Shown here piece after piece: positions 42,893-55,052 of a stretch of 64,000 bases of DNA; within the stretch, counting starts at the first letter, position 1, and each line of letters opens with the position of its first letter. The position numbers and the translations under genes were made by a program. The notes under the pieces were generated by a model. It made no database searches. It was not told the DNA's origin and saw only the letters and a program-made list of their open reading frames with translations. The stretch is from Mycocentrospora acerina (Eukaryota; Ascomycota; Dothideomycetes; Pleosporales): positions 744,001-808,000 of the forward strand of contig JAKUHH010000177.1 of NCBI GenBank assembly GCA_022701365.1. Direction: 5' to 3'.

Positions 42893-44483
42893 CGTAGTAT
42901 CCAATACATTAGTATCGCTGCAAGCCCATGAGAGCAAAGTAAATCGTTGAGAAATCGTCTACTTCTATATCGATAGTATCCAGTCGGTACATTAACCCGA
43001 CCCCTCAACATGAATTCTGCAAGCTGCATTAATAAACTTTCAGGACGCCACACTACAAGTCAATGGACTATGGCATTCTGGGTCTCACGAACCCGAACCC
43101 GCACTCGCACCCTCAAATGCTTAGTCTGTTCAAGCTTCGAATTTGTATGCCCCAAGGGGCGAATAATGGGACATGGCACACTCCCGTGTAAACCTTGTTC
43201 ATGGCAAAGTCACAAAACAATGATCACACGAAGCTAGAAGTGGTTTGGTGCCGTTGCGTATTTCCGTGATTGGCCCTCGAAAAGCGAACAAAGAACGCCT
43301 CATTCAAAAGGAATCTAAAGTGACAAGGCGTCAACGCGGAACATGGAACGGGGCGAGATGGCGCCTCTGGCGAGACCTGACAGCTGACAAGATCGGAATT
43401 GCGATGGACGCAGTGATGAACGGATTAGTGATGGTAGATGAAACTAAAAAATGTGTAGTGAGACAAAGTGACATATTACTCTCTAGGTCCCTTTCCAAGT
43501 AAACAGTCTCGCAAATGTTGTGCCTACTTTGTCATTTAGAAAGTGCGTCCAACAGGCCCTTTTGAGGAGGATTGAGACTTGAATAGGAGTGCGCATCCTT
43601 TACACAAGGTTTCGTGTTAAACTTAATTATGTGGTACCTGGTTGCAGCCACGCCCTTATTTGTGTAACTAGCCACCCGATCAAACTGCGTAATTCAAGTC
43701 AACGATATCACAAATTTCTCGCGTTCAACAAAGATGGTCAAGAGTGTTTACACAGAATGGCAAGAAAATTGTGGGGAGATGGTTTGAAGACAAGAGCAAG
43801 CAGTGTTGGTGAAACTGGTATCGATAAGGTGATGACGTAACGTGTCAAAGTTTCTGTTCTTACATTGTGGCAGCCTCACTTCACCCACACGACATCTATA
43901 GGTTTCTCTTCTGTAGACTACCACGCATACACGCGTCTGAAGTTTTACGCTGAAAGCTGGCCATGGAGACGACCTTGATGTAGGATCTTCACCACTGACC
44001 TTGCACCTTGTCATAGTGAAACCACATACAAAGGTAGGATTCAGGACAGTGACGAACCTCGTTCAAAGCTTGCATGACCGAAAAACGCAACATCAAGGTA
44101 AGAAACCACATATTTTCCCAGCAGCGGTGAGTTGTCGTGGTCGCATTCGCCAGCCGAACTGTTGCTACCTCGCAGCGAAGACTCGCCGACTGCATTGATT
44201 TGGTAAGACCATCTTTTCGATTCGCAGTACAGCTAGACCCATTCGACTCTGAAGAATTTTTTCGCTCTTTCGGGTAATAGCGAGTGAATTGCGAGAATCA
44301 TCGGCCTTTCTCTTTCCTGACACGCTGTCAATTTCTCGGCCGTCCTTAGTCGATTTGCAGCTTCCATCACAACCCTATCTCACAACAACGGCCACTTCAG
44401 CTTCCGGTACATATCAAGCGCACCCCCCTAGACATCCCGATCGAACTTCTTCTTCTTCTTGATCTTCTTCTTCACCCGAAAGT
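42893..44483. other. Intergenic, 1.6 kb
   Basis: Between divergent genes. Several small open frames but none with convincing protein features; pyrimidine-rich just before 44484. I see no transposon ends or RNA gene. Confidence 0.5.
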
Positions 44484-46813
44484 ATGTTCTCTCCACCTCA
44501 CCCATATCCGCCAGTGAATGCACAGACGTACCGAAGCGCGTACAGTGGCGGTATGGTATCGGATGAGAAAGGCAAATTCCACCATTTTATACGCCAGCCA
44601 GGCCCGGTACATGAGCTTAATGGTTACTGGAGATTCAACAGTTTCAAAGATGATCAACATGCCTACCGTCGTGGATTTGCTACGCCAGAAGAGATCTTGG
44701 TGGCGCAGGACCGTGGAGATGCCTCCTTCGACGAGATAATGTTAACATGGCTACCTGGGAGAAACGACGATTATAGTGGGAAAGCGACAACCGGAACGCC
44801 TGCCGCACATCTGGAGACCATTTACAATGAACGACAAATTTTAGGAAGGTCCATGTCTCTACGAGGCTGCGTCCCCTTCTATCTTCTTGCCAACAACAAC
44901 GCCTTACAGGCCTATCGAACCCAAAGGTACTCCGTTCATGACGGTGTTAAATCTTGTCTCTCAGCTCCTTCACACACCATCCTTCTTTCATCTTCATTGA
45001 AAACGGTCAATACATCACCGAACCATATGGCGAACGATCCTGATTCGCAGCATAAGCAAGAAGCCAGTCTATTGGGCCAACTACCTTCTTCAGCTAGTAT
45101 AGCAAGTCAAAAGCTACAAGTACTACCAGAATCAGGATTGACACTGGAAATTGGCGCTCCGACCCGGTTTATCACCCTCTCGCAAGATATGGATGGCACT
45201 GCTCAATCAACGAAGAAGGTCCCCAAGACCAAAGCATCAACAGTTCTTCGACGTGGTATAAATCCAAAAGAACTAACAGCTGAGACAAGGCTCAGTACGA
45301 AACTGCCATCAGACCAGGCCCAAGAAACTACCAAACCGTCGACATCTCAGCACTTATTGCAACGGTCAACATTGCCGCCAATGCAAGGTTTACGTGGCTC
45401 TGACTGGATTGTACAGTCTCCCGGCTCTTTTACACCTACATACCGACACGTTTCTTACTACGGGAATCCCTTCGACCAGTCGCAATACCAACAACAGCCT
45501 GGCCCTCCGATGTCAGGTGGTAATTCTAAGTTTGCCAACCGTCTTGCTCCTCCTGTAGCATCTCTAGTGCGTACAGGATCGCCAAAAACCCCAGTTATTA
45601 CACTATCAGATTCACTAAGAAGTGCACAAAGCCAAAATCGAGAATCTGGCGAGTTTTTGTCAGAGCGGAATATACAGCTACCAGTTAATCCTGTACTACT
45701 CCAAACCGAAATTGATCATCATAATTTCTCTTCAGATGGGCGATTACGTGGAGGTGGGAATTCTGCAAATACTGGGGCCCCATCTTCCAGTGAGCCCACA
45801 TCGGTGGGAGACATCGATCAAACTGCAAACTTCGTAAGCAGCGATGCCATGTTCGACACGCAGCCTTTGAACCAGTCGCAAACTCTAGAAACATTGGACA
45901 AGAATTTGTCTACTGTAGAGCAAATTGAGATATCTAGTCCTCTTTCTGTACAAAACAACCAAGATGATGATACGCTGTACCAAAATACAGTCCAGTCAGC
46001 TGAGCTCATTCAGTCAGATTCAAGTAGTCAAAACTACAATACAAATTCAACTCGTAGGAACGATGTCGGTTTGTACGACAATACTCACGGAGCTGGTTCG
46101 GACATGGAGGGTTTTACTCCAGAATCATTGACCGACTCCAGTAAGATCTTTCCTGTCGAAAAAGATAGCTACACTGGTATTTTGCGGCTGGCTGACGGAA
46201 GCTCATCTTTGTTTACTCCTCCGTTGACCCCAAACTTAGAAAAGATACTGTCGGATGGTACTCATGGCCCCTACGAAGAATATTTTGCATCGCTTTCCTT
46301 CGTCGAACATGTCGGTAGCGATGAAGAAACTCCAGCAGTTGTGGATCCATTCGAGATGCTGCCTTGCATGGATTGTGAGCAAATTGGCGAGCACAAATGG
46401 GACTGTCATATTGGCCGTACGTAACACCAACAAATTTGTCCCTGGACAATCACCTTTAGATCAACCATCCTTTTACCACCACCTATTTCCTTTGGTTTAG
46501 AAAGCTAGGCTAATAGTGTTCAGATATCAACCCAATGACGACGGTGACTATTCTCGACTATCGAAACCTCGCTGATGATGTCCGGCGGTTCGATCCTGGC
46601 CCTTTTATCGGAGAGAACGAGTACGTTGGGCCTGCGGAAGTGCATGAACCAGAATCGGAGGACAGTTCAAGTAAGATCAAGGGTATGGCGGAAGTTATCC
46701 GTAACGAAGACAGCTTCAAAAACGATTCGGAGCTTCAGATGCTGCCCGACCAGCTCATGATTTTGCTGTGGGCTTTGAAGACCTCTGTCAATATTGAGGT
46801 CATCCAACAATAA
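44484..46813 (+). CDS. Uncharacterised protein with a Cys/His-rich C-terminal segment
   Basis: Exons 44484-46416 and 46524-46813 give 740 aa; I do not recognise the family. The first 100 residues look ordered (GKFHHFIRQPGPVHELNGYW, RGFATPEEILVAQDRGDASFDE). The middle is long, disordered and rich in Ser, Gln, Thr and Asn. Near the end of exon 1, LPCMDCEQIGEHKWDCHIG, continued by His from exon 2, has the spacing of a small zinc knuckle (C-x2-C-x9-C-x-H). The last 95 residues (ILDYRNLADDVRRFDPGPF, LQMLPDQLMILLWAL) may form a small helical end domain. The exon-2 join is supported by the frame and by strong splice sites (GTACGT, GTTCAG). Confidence 0.65.
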
Positions 46814-47137
46814 TATGGCTTGTAAATGACTAGCTAAATACCCTTGTACAACTTTGGGGTGGAAAGAATTGTTGAGAATCAAATGGGTATGATTTTAAGG
46901 ACAAGGACATGACCAAAGGAGTTCGATAATGTGATGCTGACGAAAGAGAGTTTAATAGAAGATTCTCCAGAATACAGTCAAGGTCAGACGATAGAAGAAT
47001 AAAAATTACTTGCACCAAATATGCCGCCTGTACTCTATTTCTACCCCATGTTCATACCATTTCTCACTCCATCAACACAGTTTCGAAGCATTACTTGAAC
47101 TAGTAATGCGAGTGGATGATAACAAAATGTCGTCAAA
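46814..47137. other. Intergenic between convergent genes
   Basis: 324 bp, AT-rich, nothing recognised. Confidence 0.5.
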
Positions 47138-48482
47138 TCAGAGTTGAGCATTAACAGTTTTCTGCTTGTAGGTCTCATAAATTCCAGCCTCGAGCGCCCT
47201 GTTCAGCGCGGCGATTCTCACGTCACCATGTGGAAGAACTTGGGAAGCGAAGATGCCACAGAGTCCGGTTTTGCGGTCAACCCACTGATGATGGTCAGCT
47301 ACTACTGGAATGTATAATTTTTTTGAGAGAATTAGGCGGCTTACCCATGTCAAGTTTGGTAGTCCAGCCCAGAACATTGTCCCTTTGGTCTTTCCATCTG
47401 GTGCATCTGCGGTGATGAGTATGCCTCCTAGACCCCAGTCTTTAGTGACAGACTGCGATGTGCCGCCCATTGCGTTGTTCACCTAACACAATGCATGTCA
47501 GTATGCGGTAGCCTTTTTTATTTTGCTTCAAAAGATCACCTACCACTGGATCCTGCAGAATCATGTTCATCATCCCACGACTACCTTCGCCCAGCTGGGG
47601 CTTGAAGAATTCCTCCAATGACTCCTTTTTCAAAATCTTCTCATCTTCGTCTGCGACGAGCACTGCCTTGAGGATCTTGATGTACTCTTCTGCTGTAGTG
47701 AAAACACCATGTCCACCCAGGCAGTCCGTTACCTCTCCCCCTTCCCCATCGTCATGCGGCAGCGCCCCAGTCCCGGTTTTGAATTTTCCGTTTTCTTCTC
47801 GTAAACTCATATCTGCAAACCTCGCCTTCATGTCTGGACGTGAGGAGAGAAAGAAGGTCATGTCTTTGATGCCCAACGGCTCCCAGAGGTTGGCCTTCAT
47901 GTATTCTTCAAGCGTCTGGCCAGTCACACGTTCAACTAGGAGACCCGCATAGTCGATACTCGGCCCATACATCCAGCTCTCTCCCGGCTGAAAAACAAGG
48001 GGTGTATTGAAGCGCGATAGTACCGTTTTGCCTACTGACGGTTTGCGATTTTTATGTTTGAGCCAGGCGAGAAGGAGGGGATGCATGAAATCATAGGATA
48101 GGCCACTTGTGTGCGTTAACAATAGCCTCAGCGTGATTGGTTTAACGTGCTTCTCCTCGATAGGCAATCCATCGTCTCCAAAACCCGTGAGGATAGTTAA
48201 GTCTTTGAGCTCGGGGATCTGAGCGTATACTGGGTCATCTAGTTTGACTAGGCCTCGCTCAACAAGCTGCATGCAGCAGATACTGGTCATGAGTTTGGTG
48301 CAAGAAGCCACCCACATGACTGTATCTAGCTGAAACGGTTTGGCAGAACCCTCTGTCACTGACGTCTTCCCAAAAGACTTTGCGTACTTGAATGTGCCAT
48401 CCCGGTTTGTGGCCACGAAAGCGCCACCAGGAACATCGTCATTGGCGAGGGCATTTGCGACCAGGGTATCAAAGGAGGCCAT
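47138..48482 (-). CDS. Beta-lactamase-fold serine hydrolase / acyltransferase (LovD-like)
   Basis: Exons 48482-47544, 47482-47345 and 47284-47138 give 407 aa, close to LovD and EstB-type esterases. The SxxK motif is S60-C-T-K63 (WVASCTKLMT) and the catalytic Tyr is likely Y172 in WMYGPSIDYAG. LRLLLTHTSGLSYDF, QTLEEYMKANLWEPLGIKDM and GGHGVFTTAEEYIKIL are typical of the class C / esterase group, and the late WGLGG-W region closes the site. Fungal members hydrolyse or transfer acyl groups, often in secondary metabolism. No signal peptide is seen, so it is probably cytosolic. No polyketide synthase lies in the window, so a metabolite role is open. Confidence 0.85.
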
Positions 48483-49207
48483 GGTGATAAGTGTTAAAGA
48501 CTAACTGGTTGTAGCGTTTTGGCTAGTTCTGTGTAGTAGAAGAGTGGTGTCTTGTTGATATGTCAGTAAGGCGTGTTGTGAGAACTGGCTAGTTCATGTA
48601 AGAATTCCTGCTCGAGGTTGTGAAATTCTATCTGTAAGCTGTCAATACGGATAGCATACGGATGGAGGATATCTATTGACCCCCGATATAAGTACCCGGT
48701 AGCGCTGACCTAAGGTCAGACTACGTCAGTTGGATTGCTGGAGGCCTTACTTTACTATCTAATTTCTGTTGAAGGGACGATTACGGGAGGTTCTGTGGTA
48801 TTTGTGTCAGTCTGAAGTAGTGCTTGATAATTAGTCGCACATTCTTTGCAAAGGAAGCACGTAGAACACGGAGCCTCGGCTCAAAGATGCACCAATGCGG
48901 GGAATTTGTCCCATTGGCCAAAAATGATTACTTTACACATGATTACACAAAGTTCCATTCTAGATGCTGACTCGTAGTAGGAGATGATGCTATTAGCACA
49001 ACACGTGTTGCTTGGTAGCTGGTGGGGATGAGGTTGATGTAGATGACACTACAATCATGTCTGCCTAATTCTACGAATAGATGCAAACACCGACACAAAT
49101 CCTCAACAAGCATTTTTTGCGATCATCAATTTCCAGCGCTTCGGTACTTTTTTGATTAGAGAGTATGCATTAAATCACACACTTATGTAAACCAATTAGA
49201 GCTGTCC
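48483..49207. other. Intergenic
   Basis: 725 bp, AT-rich promoter of the serine hydrolase and 3' flank of the esterase. No gene seen. Confidence 0.5.
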
Positions 49208-50273
49208 TTACAAACTCCATTTGCGAAACCAATCCAAGATGATGCTCGTGGCTCCTGCTTGCTCGCACGTCAAGTCTGTCTTCGTATCGACGTTCGAGGT
49301 CGAGCTAGGCCAATGGTGTCCAAGATTTGCATATCTATAGTGCACTACGGCGTCGTCTCCCCAGGTGAAGTTTGTGACGCTCTTATCGTCGCAAAGGACG
49401 TGAGATTGGTTTGCAGCTATGTCAAATTTATTGTTGGTAGCCCATCTATCGACATATGTGACGATGCTAGTCGTGTTGTATCGCTTGCGATTTTCTGGGC
49501 TTGTCTTATCATTCATTCCACGTTTGTCTGGACCGCCGTTGTAATTGATTACGTTGTCCTTCAGTCCGTGGAATTGCATGACTGGAGTTAATGTTCTGCC
49601 GTTCTTACAAGTTGGGAGTTTTTGGTCCTCGTCGAGGTAAATAGCTGCAGATACCAAGGCAAATGCAGCAAACTTCGCCGCTGTAGTGGTATTGCACGCG
49701 AGCTCACCAGTAAAGCCTCCTCCGTTAGACTTTCCGGATGCCCAGACTCGTGAGGAGTCAATACAGTAGGTTCGTTCTAGATGATTTAGAATCTCGAGTG
49801 TGAACGCAATGTCGTCAACGTCTGGTGGTGAGTCGGGATCGCCTTGCCATTGCTGAATTTTCGTCTTGATTGTCTAACGCATAGTCAGTACACTACCCAC
49901 TTGTTTGATCTTGTCTACATACAGGCCATCCTTCAGGATACACGGATATCCCATGAAAGCTGGGCGTGTTCGAGAACTGCGACAGCTCCTCCTGGAACTT
50001 GACGTCTTTGGTGCGTCCGTGGAACGAGAAGATGACAGGAACTTGTGAATAGTTGAAGTATGACGGTGGAATATGAATGCGATAGCGTCGAGTTTGAATT
50101 CTATCTCCGATACTACGACTTTGAATAGTGCGATTGACAGATTTGTCGAGCTCTACACCAGACGGTAGGGGCTTTTTACACAACGGATCTGACCTGACAG
50201 GCAGTTGTATGTGGCAGTCGCTAATTAAAAAGAAGGAGCATAGCACGACAAAAATCTGTAAAATTGGTACCAT
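49208..50273 (-). CDS. Secreted CE1-type esterase, feruloyl esterase / PHB-depolymerase family
   Basis: Exons 50273-49923 and 49873-49208 give 338 aa. The ATG at 50273 opens a clear signal peptide (VPILQIFVVLCSFFLIS). The alpha/beta-hydrolase core shows VPVIFSFHG, VYPEGWP and WQGDPDSPPDVDD; the nucleophile elbow is GKSNGGG (Ser about 166); MQFHGLKDNVINYNGG likely carries the Asp; GHHWPSS holds the catalytic His. This matches type C feruloyl esterases and acetylxylan-type CE1 enzymes that release ferulate from plant cell walls. Ferulate degradation can feed hydroxybenzoate pathways, but no link to the gentisate cluster 40 kb away is shown. An upstream TTG frame is not the start. Confidence 0.85.
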
Positions 50274-52637
50274 CTTAGGGAACACTGAGGCTGGTGGCTG
50301 TTCAGGCTTGAGGGAAAACAATTGAACAAGTTCAAAGTTCAGAGATCCGATCGATGTAGTTGAAGCTTTATATCCGGGGGTTACGAGGACAGACTAAGTG
50401 TTCGGTACTTTCAGAAACCTCAATAGTCGAACTAGTTTGTTATGGTCCAATCAATGAGTGCGCTGTCGGATTAGGCATTCCACTCATCAAGATCTTCAGC
50501 TGATACTTATATTTAGGTGCTCAAGCCACTCTACTTCAACTTTAAATCGTAGCATTTGAGTTAAGAAAAGTACTCACCACGCCAGCCACTAAAAGCCCTA
50601 TGATGCCCGGATTTCGCGGTCAGCGATAGAGGCGGTAAGTTGATAGCTCTTACTTCTTGATGGGCGCATGAAAGTCTAGGACGGTCTGATGATAAGCAGC
50701 TGAGCCCAACCACAACACAGATGATCTATCAGGATTGAAATAGGAACTTTTTGGAGATAAAAAGGTCGTCCAAGGTAAGTGAGAATGCTGTTGATAACTT
50801 ATACTCTGCGCATTTAAAAGGATTGCTATGGTTTGTTTTCCACTAAGGTAACTCTTCCAACTTCGCTTTGGCTCTTTGAGTGCACAATATACTTTTCCTT
50901 CAACATCAAGTCTCTGAATAGTGTATTTCTAGGACTTTCGACTTTCGACTTAGGCCGAAAGAAGGCTAGAAATACAAGTCCAATGGCCGTTTAAAACGCG
51001 CACTAAAGCAGTTCGATGGACGCCTCAATAACTCAGCTGCGAAACACGAAAGAGAGGTTCTATCCTCACCGTTCCGATACACGGCAAATGGCGTTATTTA
51101 GTACATTGTCCAAATCCATCTACATGATCTTTCAAGTATATCGTATGTATGAGAAGTTATAAATGGAACATCCGATACCCTACAGCTAGTCGTCTAAGTG
51201 TTGGATCGAATCGGGCGTAGCTATACCGCAGGTATTGAATATGCGACGATCGGAATACCTGATAGGAGTTGGAGAGATGGGCCGGCAGGCAGTAGAGAAA
51301 CTCGAATATATGAAGAAGATGCCTGAAGTGCCTTCCTTTGTGGAAGAGGTTGTCTTGTGCGTTGAAGTGGATTGCTGTGGTTGCCTGGTTGAGCGTTGAC
51401 CTGCGGCATTCCACCCAAATCTCTGATACATATACTGCTCGTCTACCTCTCTTATGTCATGGAGTTGATAATATAGAATTTACGCAGCTCAAATTAACCT
51501 TTTAAGTGAAATACCACCCAATTCCAATGAATAATGTTGATCCGTGACTTGAAGGACTCTTTGGATGTCATTATGGGCGACTTTGGTGAGACGATGTACA
51601 CCTCGAAATGAGGTGATAGCAGCAACAAAAAAGTGTTTTCAAAGCTCTTGCCTCTATACAAATGACCTCTTGCATGTCCTGGGCCCAGATCTCATCGTAT
51701 CCCTACCTTTATGCTCAAGCTCGTGCACTTTGCTTCATCATCTCTGATTGCGAGTCGAAAAAAATCATAAGAAGAATAATTGCTTGTGCCCAATATACTA
51801 AGATGTTGAGAAAAAGATAACATCAATATTTTGAGTCTTGCTCTCATGAAAGCAAGACAAGCTTATGTAAGTACGTCTAAAATGTAGTATATTGAACACT
51901 CTGGAGTAGGGCCTTCTAGTATCGCACTAAAAGCCAAGAGAAGCAGAACTTGAGATATGTACACGAACAGACAAACTGCACCAGTCAGCAATTAAAACTT
52001 TAAGCAGTGCAAGGCCCATGGGATTTCGCAAAAGCCGAGTTGCGACATAAAAGAACTCCGTCGTGTTCTGGAAGAGTGCTACTTCGAGCCTCAGGATGGA
52101 AGTCGAAGTGCGTCAATGCGGCCCCCAGCCTTTAGCCTATTTAAGCATCATGACCCATAGGGTACTGCTCTACACAGCCTCACAAAACACCACGTTGTCG
52201 CGTGCCAGTGCAAAATCTTGCCACCAGCCTGCAAAGAGAAAATAACCCTTAAGTGAACCAAATAAATCGTGAAAGCATCGATGCGACGTCACATCATAGA
52301 TGTGCACCGTGCCTTCTGATTGGTTGAGGAGACTCCAGTCGCTTGGGCGGCAGGGACAAGCAAGCCTTTTGCAACTCCAACACCAACCCGCACCCACCGG
52401 AATCAACTTCATCAACTCCAGCCCTCCACATTCCCCTCACCACCACTTTTCATCAAGCGCTCAAACGCGCACAACTCAAGGAATCATCTGATATCCATAT
52501 TGGCAATATTGACGCGCTTTTTGGGTCGAAAATATCGCTGCGAAGTCCGGGAGAGGCCACCTGGCCCGCCGTGCAGGATTTGCAGTCACGTGCGATTGGT
52601 CTTTGTTTTGACTTGACCTGATTACCCCTGTGACAGC
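50274..52637. other. Gene-free 2.4-kb stretch
   Basis: The longest non-coding stretch in the window. AT-rich with only short, unconvincing open frames. I see no terminal inverted repeats, reverse transcriptase or transposase motifs, and no tRNA. The last 250 bp are the EPL1 promoter. Confidence 0.55.
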
Positions 52638-54584
52638 ATGACGCAAAGGGTTACCGGCCAGCGCTTTCGACAGCGCAAGCTATCTACGAAGCAGAACCTA
52701 CTTATTGTGCGCGAGCATGAGGTTGAAAATCTTGCTGACGATGAGGCGTCACGACATATCCCCAAGGTCGAGACGGGTGTTGAGAAAGGCGAGGAGATTG
52801 TGAGTTTCCCGCTAAACCGTTTGTGGCCTTCACTATCAAACGAACTTGTTGTCGCAATCGCGCGAGCGGTTGTTGAACATGTGATCGATTTGCGGCTGCG
52901 AACATAACATTACCTTCTAACACTTTCTGTGTGCTCATACTGACAAGATTAACAGGAGCATCATTTGCAAGCAGTAATCTCCGCCGCACAGGCAGCCTCA
53001 CAGGGCACCGGCGGTAAGATCGCCCAGCTTTACATTCCGACTCCGGAAGCTGTTGCCAGTAAGCTGCAGTATGAAGATGTGTATCCCAAGAACTTCACAC
53101 AGCCTGCGACATACATTCGCTTTTCGTCTACCGTTGAAGATACGTCCGGGTGTCCGTATTGCATGACTAGTGATGATGTCGCGTTCCTCAAGACCCTCAA
53201 CCAGAGGAGACCCAAGGGTCCGCAATGCACTGAGAACGAATTCGAGGAGGTGATCAACTTCTTTGAAGAGACCACTCAGACTAAGCAGCCCTATGCCGCT
53301 GTCGACAATTCGCCAGTGCTTGCGTATGAAGACTTTGAGTCTGATTTCGACGACACGATCAGTGAGTCGGCGCGACGATTTGCAAAGGACATCTATGGGC
53401 ACTGGAAGAACCAGCGTTTGCTCAAAGGCAACCGTTCATTGCTGCCCACATTGAAGTTCGAAACAAACCTTGATACTGACGATGCGGATCCATATGTTTG
53501 CTTCCGACGGCGCGAAGTACGCCAAGTTCGAAAGACGCGAGGCCGAGACGCGCAGGTGACAGAGAAACTCAAGAAATTGAGAAAAGAACTAGAAGAAGCC
53601 CGATTTATCATGGCGCAGGTCAAGCGACGAGAAATAATGATCAGAGAACAGCTTTCGACAGACAAGCAGATTTTCGACGCACGTGTTGCTGTCAAGGACA
53701 TCAAGAGAAAACTCAGCATCAAGGGCGACGACGAAGAGCTCTTGATCACTCAGAGAGTGAGTAGACGAAGGGAAATGAAAGAAACCAATCTTACTAACGC
53801 ATCACAGCCGGCTCCTAAGCCTAAGCAACGGCCCGACCTTGAGAGAGTGCGCCAGAACATACCCGGCATGAAGCCTCAAGTCACTCGCGCTGATGGCCGA
53901 CTTGTTGACAATGACTTGGTGTACCTTGAAGTGGAGCAAGCGAAGAGGACAGAGGCGATTGACACCTTCATCGAAGACAATCTGGTGAAGCACCAAAAGT
54001 GGAACGTTGGCTGGGTCGATGCGACATGGCGGCCCATCACACCACCACTGGAGCAACCCGCACAGCGATCTGACTTCCGTACGGTGTTTACTGAATCACA
54101 ACTGCCCACCCCACCAGGCTCCATCTCTGACGGAGAAGGTGCTGATGCAATGGCAGTAGAGCGAGTGAGTCGACATGTTGATACACGACCGAGTGCGCGC
54201 ATACGGTACGGCACGCCTCCAGATGACGTCCCTTTCCAAGACCAGACTCGTTACCGGCGGCGAATCGGGCGAGGAGGGCGCGTGATGATCGACCGACGCG
54301 GTGTGAAGCGGCAGAAGCTTGAGAACAACAGCATCGTAGACGACCGTATTGCGGATCGTTACAGGTTCTCGGGAGACAGTAGTGAAGACGAGCAAACGTA
54401 TCCGGTTGATGGTTACAGCAACCTTCATATCAGGTACCGAATCATGATTGAGCGGCAAGGTGACAAGCAGCAAGCTCAACAGCAAGCTCCAGCGAGGAAC
54501 CCTAGCAGAGCGATTGAGAACCACAATCGATCGGCGTCGGGCCACCTTCTCCCACCCACACCTGCAAACGCCAGTGCTGGATAG
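52638..54584 (+). CDS. EPL1: Enhancer of polycomb-like protein, NuA4 subunit
   Basis: Exons 52638-52799, 52956-53756 and 53808-54584 give 579 aa. The EPcA domain begins with RQRKLSTKQNLLIVRE. It continues with IPTPEAVASKLQYEDVYP, VEDTSGCPYCMTSDDVAFL, FEEVINFFEETT and ISESARRFAKDIYGHW, through KGNRSLLPTLKFE and DPYVCFRRREVRQVRKTRGRD, into a basic coiled coil. Epl1 anchors the Esa1 acetyltransferase module of NuA4 to nucleosomes. Intron 2 is 51 nt with strong sites (GTGAGT, CACAG) and no stop, so it could be retained as 17 extra residues. The C terminus is polar and rich in Gln and Ser. Confidence 0.94.
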
Positions 54585-55052
54585 TCCGTCTCAATTTTGC
54601 TTTATTCTTTCAGCGTTTCTTGATGGTGGTGGTACGAGGTGTTGGTTGTGGCGATTATACCCTTTTGCGTTTTATTTGAGTAGTAGTCGAGAGCGGGGGG
54701 ACAGCTTCGACAGAATCTACCAAAGTTATGTACAAAACTTCCCATGGTGAGTGGGTGGATAATGGAGGGAGGAGGCTAGCGGCATGCCTGAAGCAGAACA
54801 GGTCAGCGATCTGGTTCCATCAATGCTTGTATACGTATAATAGCTGCTGTGCAAGGTCGCACTGCGTCGGCCTTACATTGTAGAAAAAAAATATACAAAA
54901 AGTACAAAAACTTACCATACTTCATCTTGGTTACTTTTTTTTGGAGTTCCGTTTGTTCCAATTTACGGGGCCATGAGATTGCTGGACCATTTCCTTCTCT
55001 TCAAGTGTTCGCGAGTGTCCTCGTAGTAATGACATCCAACATCTTCTAATCT
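54585..55052. other. Intergenic between convergent genes
   Basis: 468 bp, AT-rich, nothing recognised. Confidence 0.5.

Noticed and set aside
50274..52637. Transposon or CRISPR-like array in the gene-free stretch
   Set aside because: No spaced repeats, terminal inverted repeats or mobile-element protein motifs were seen by eye.
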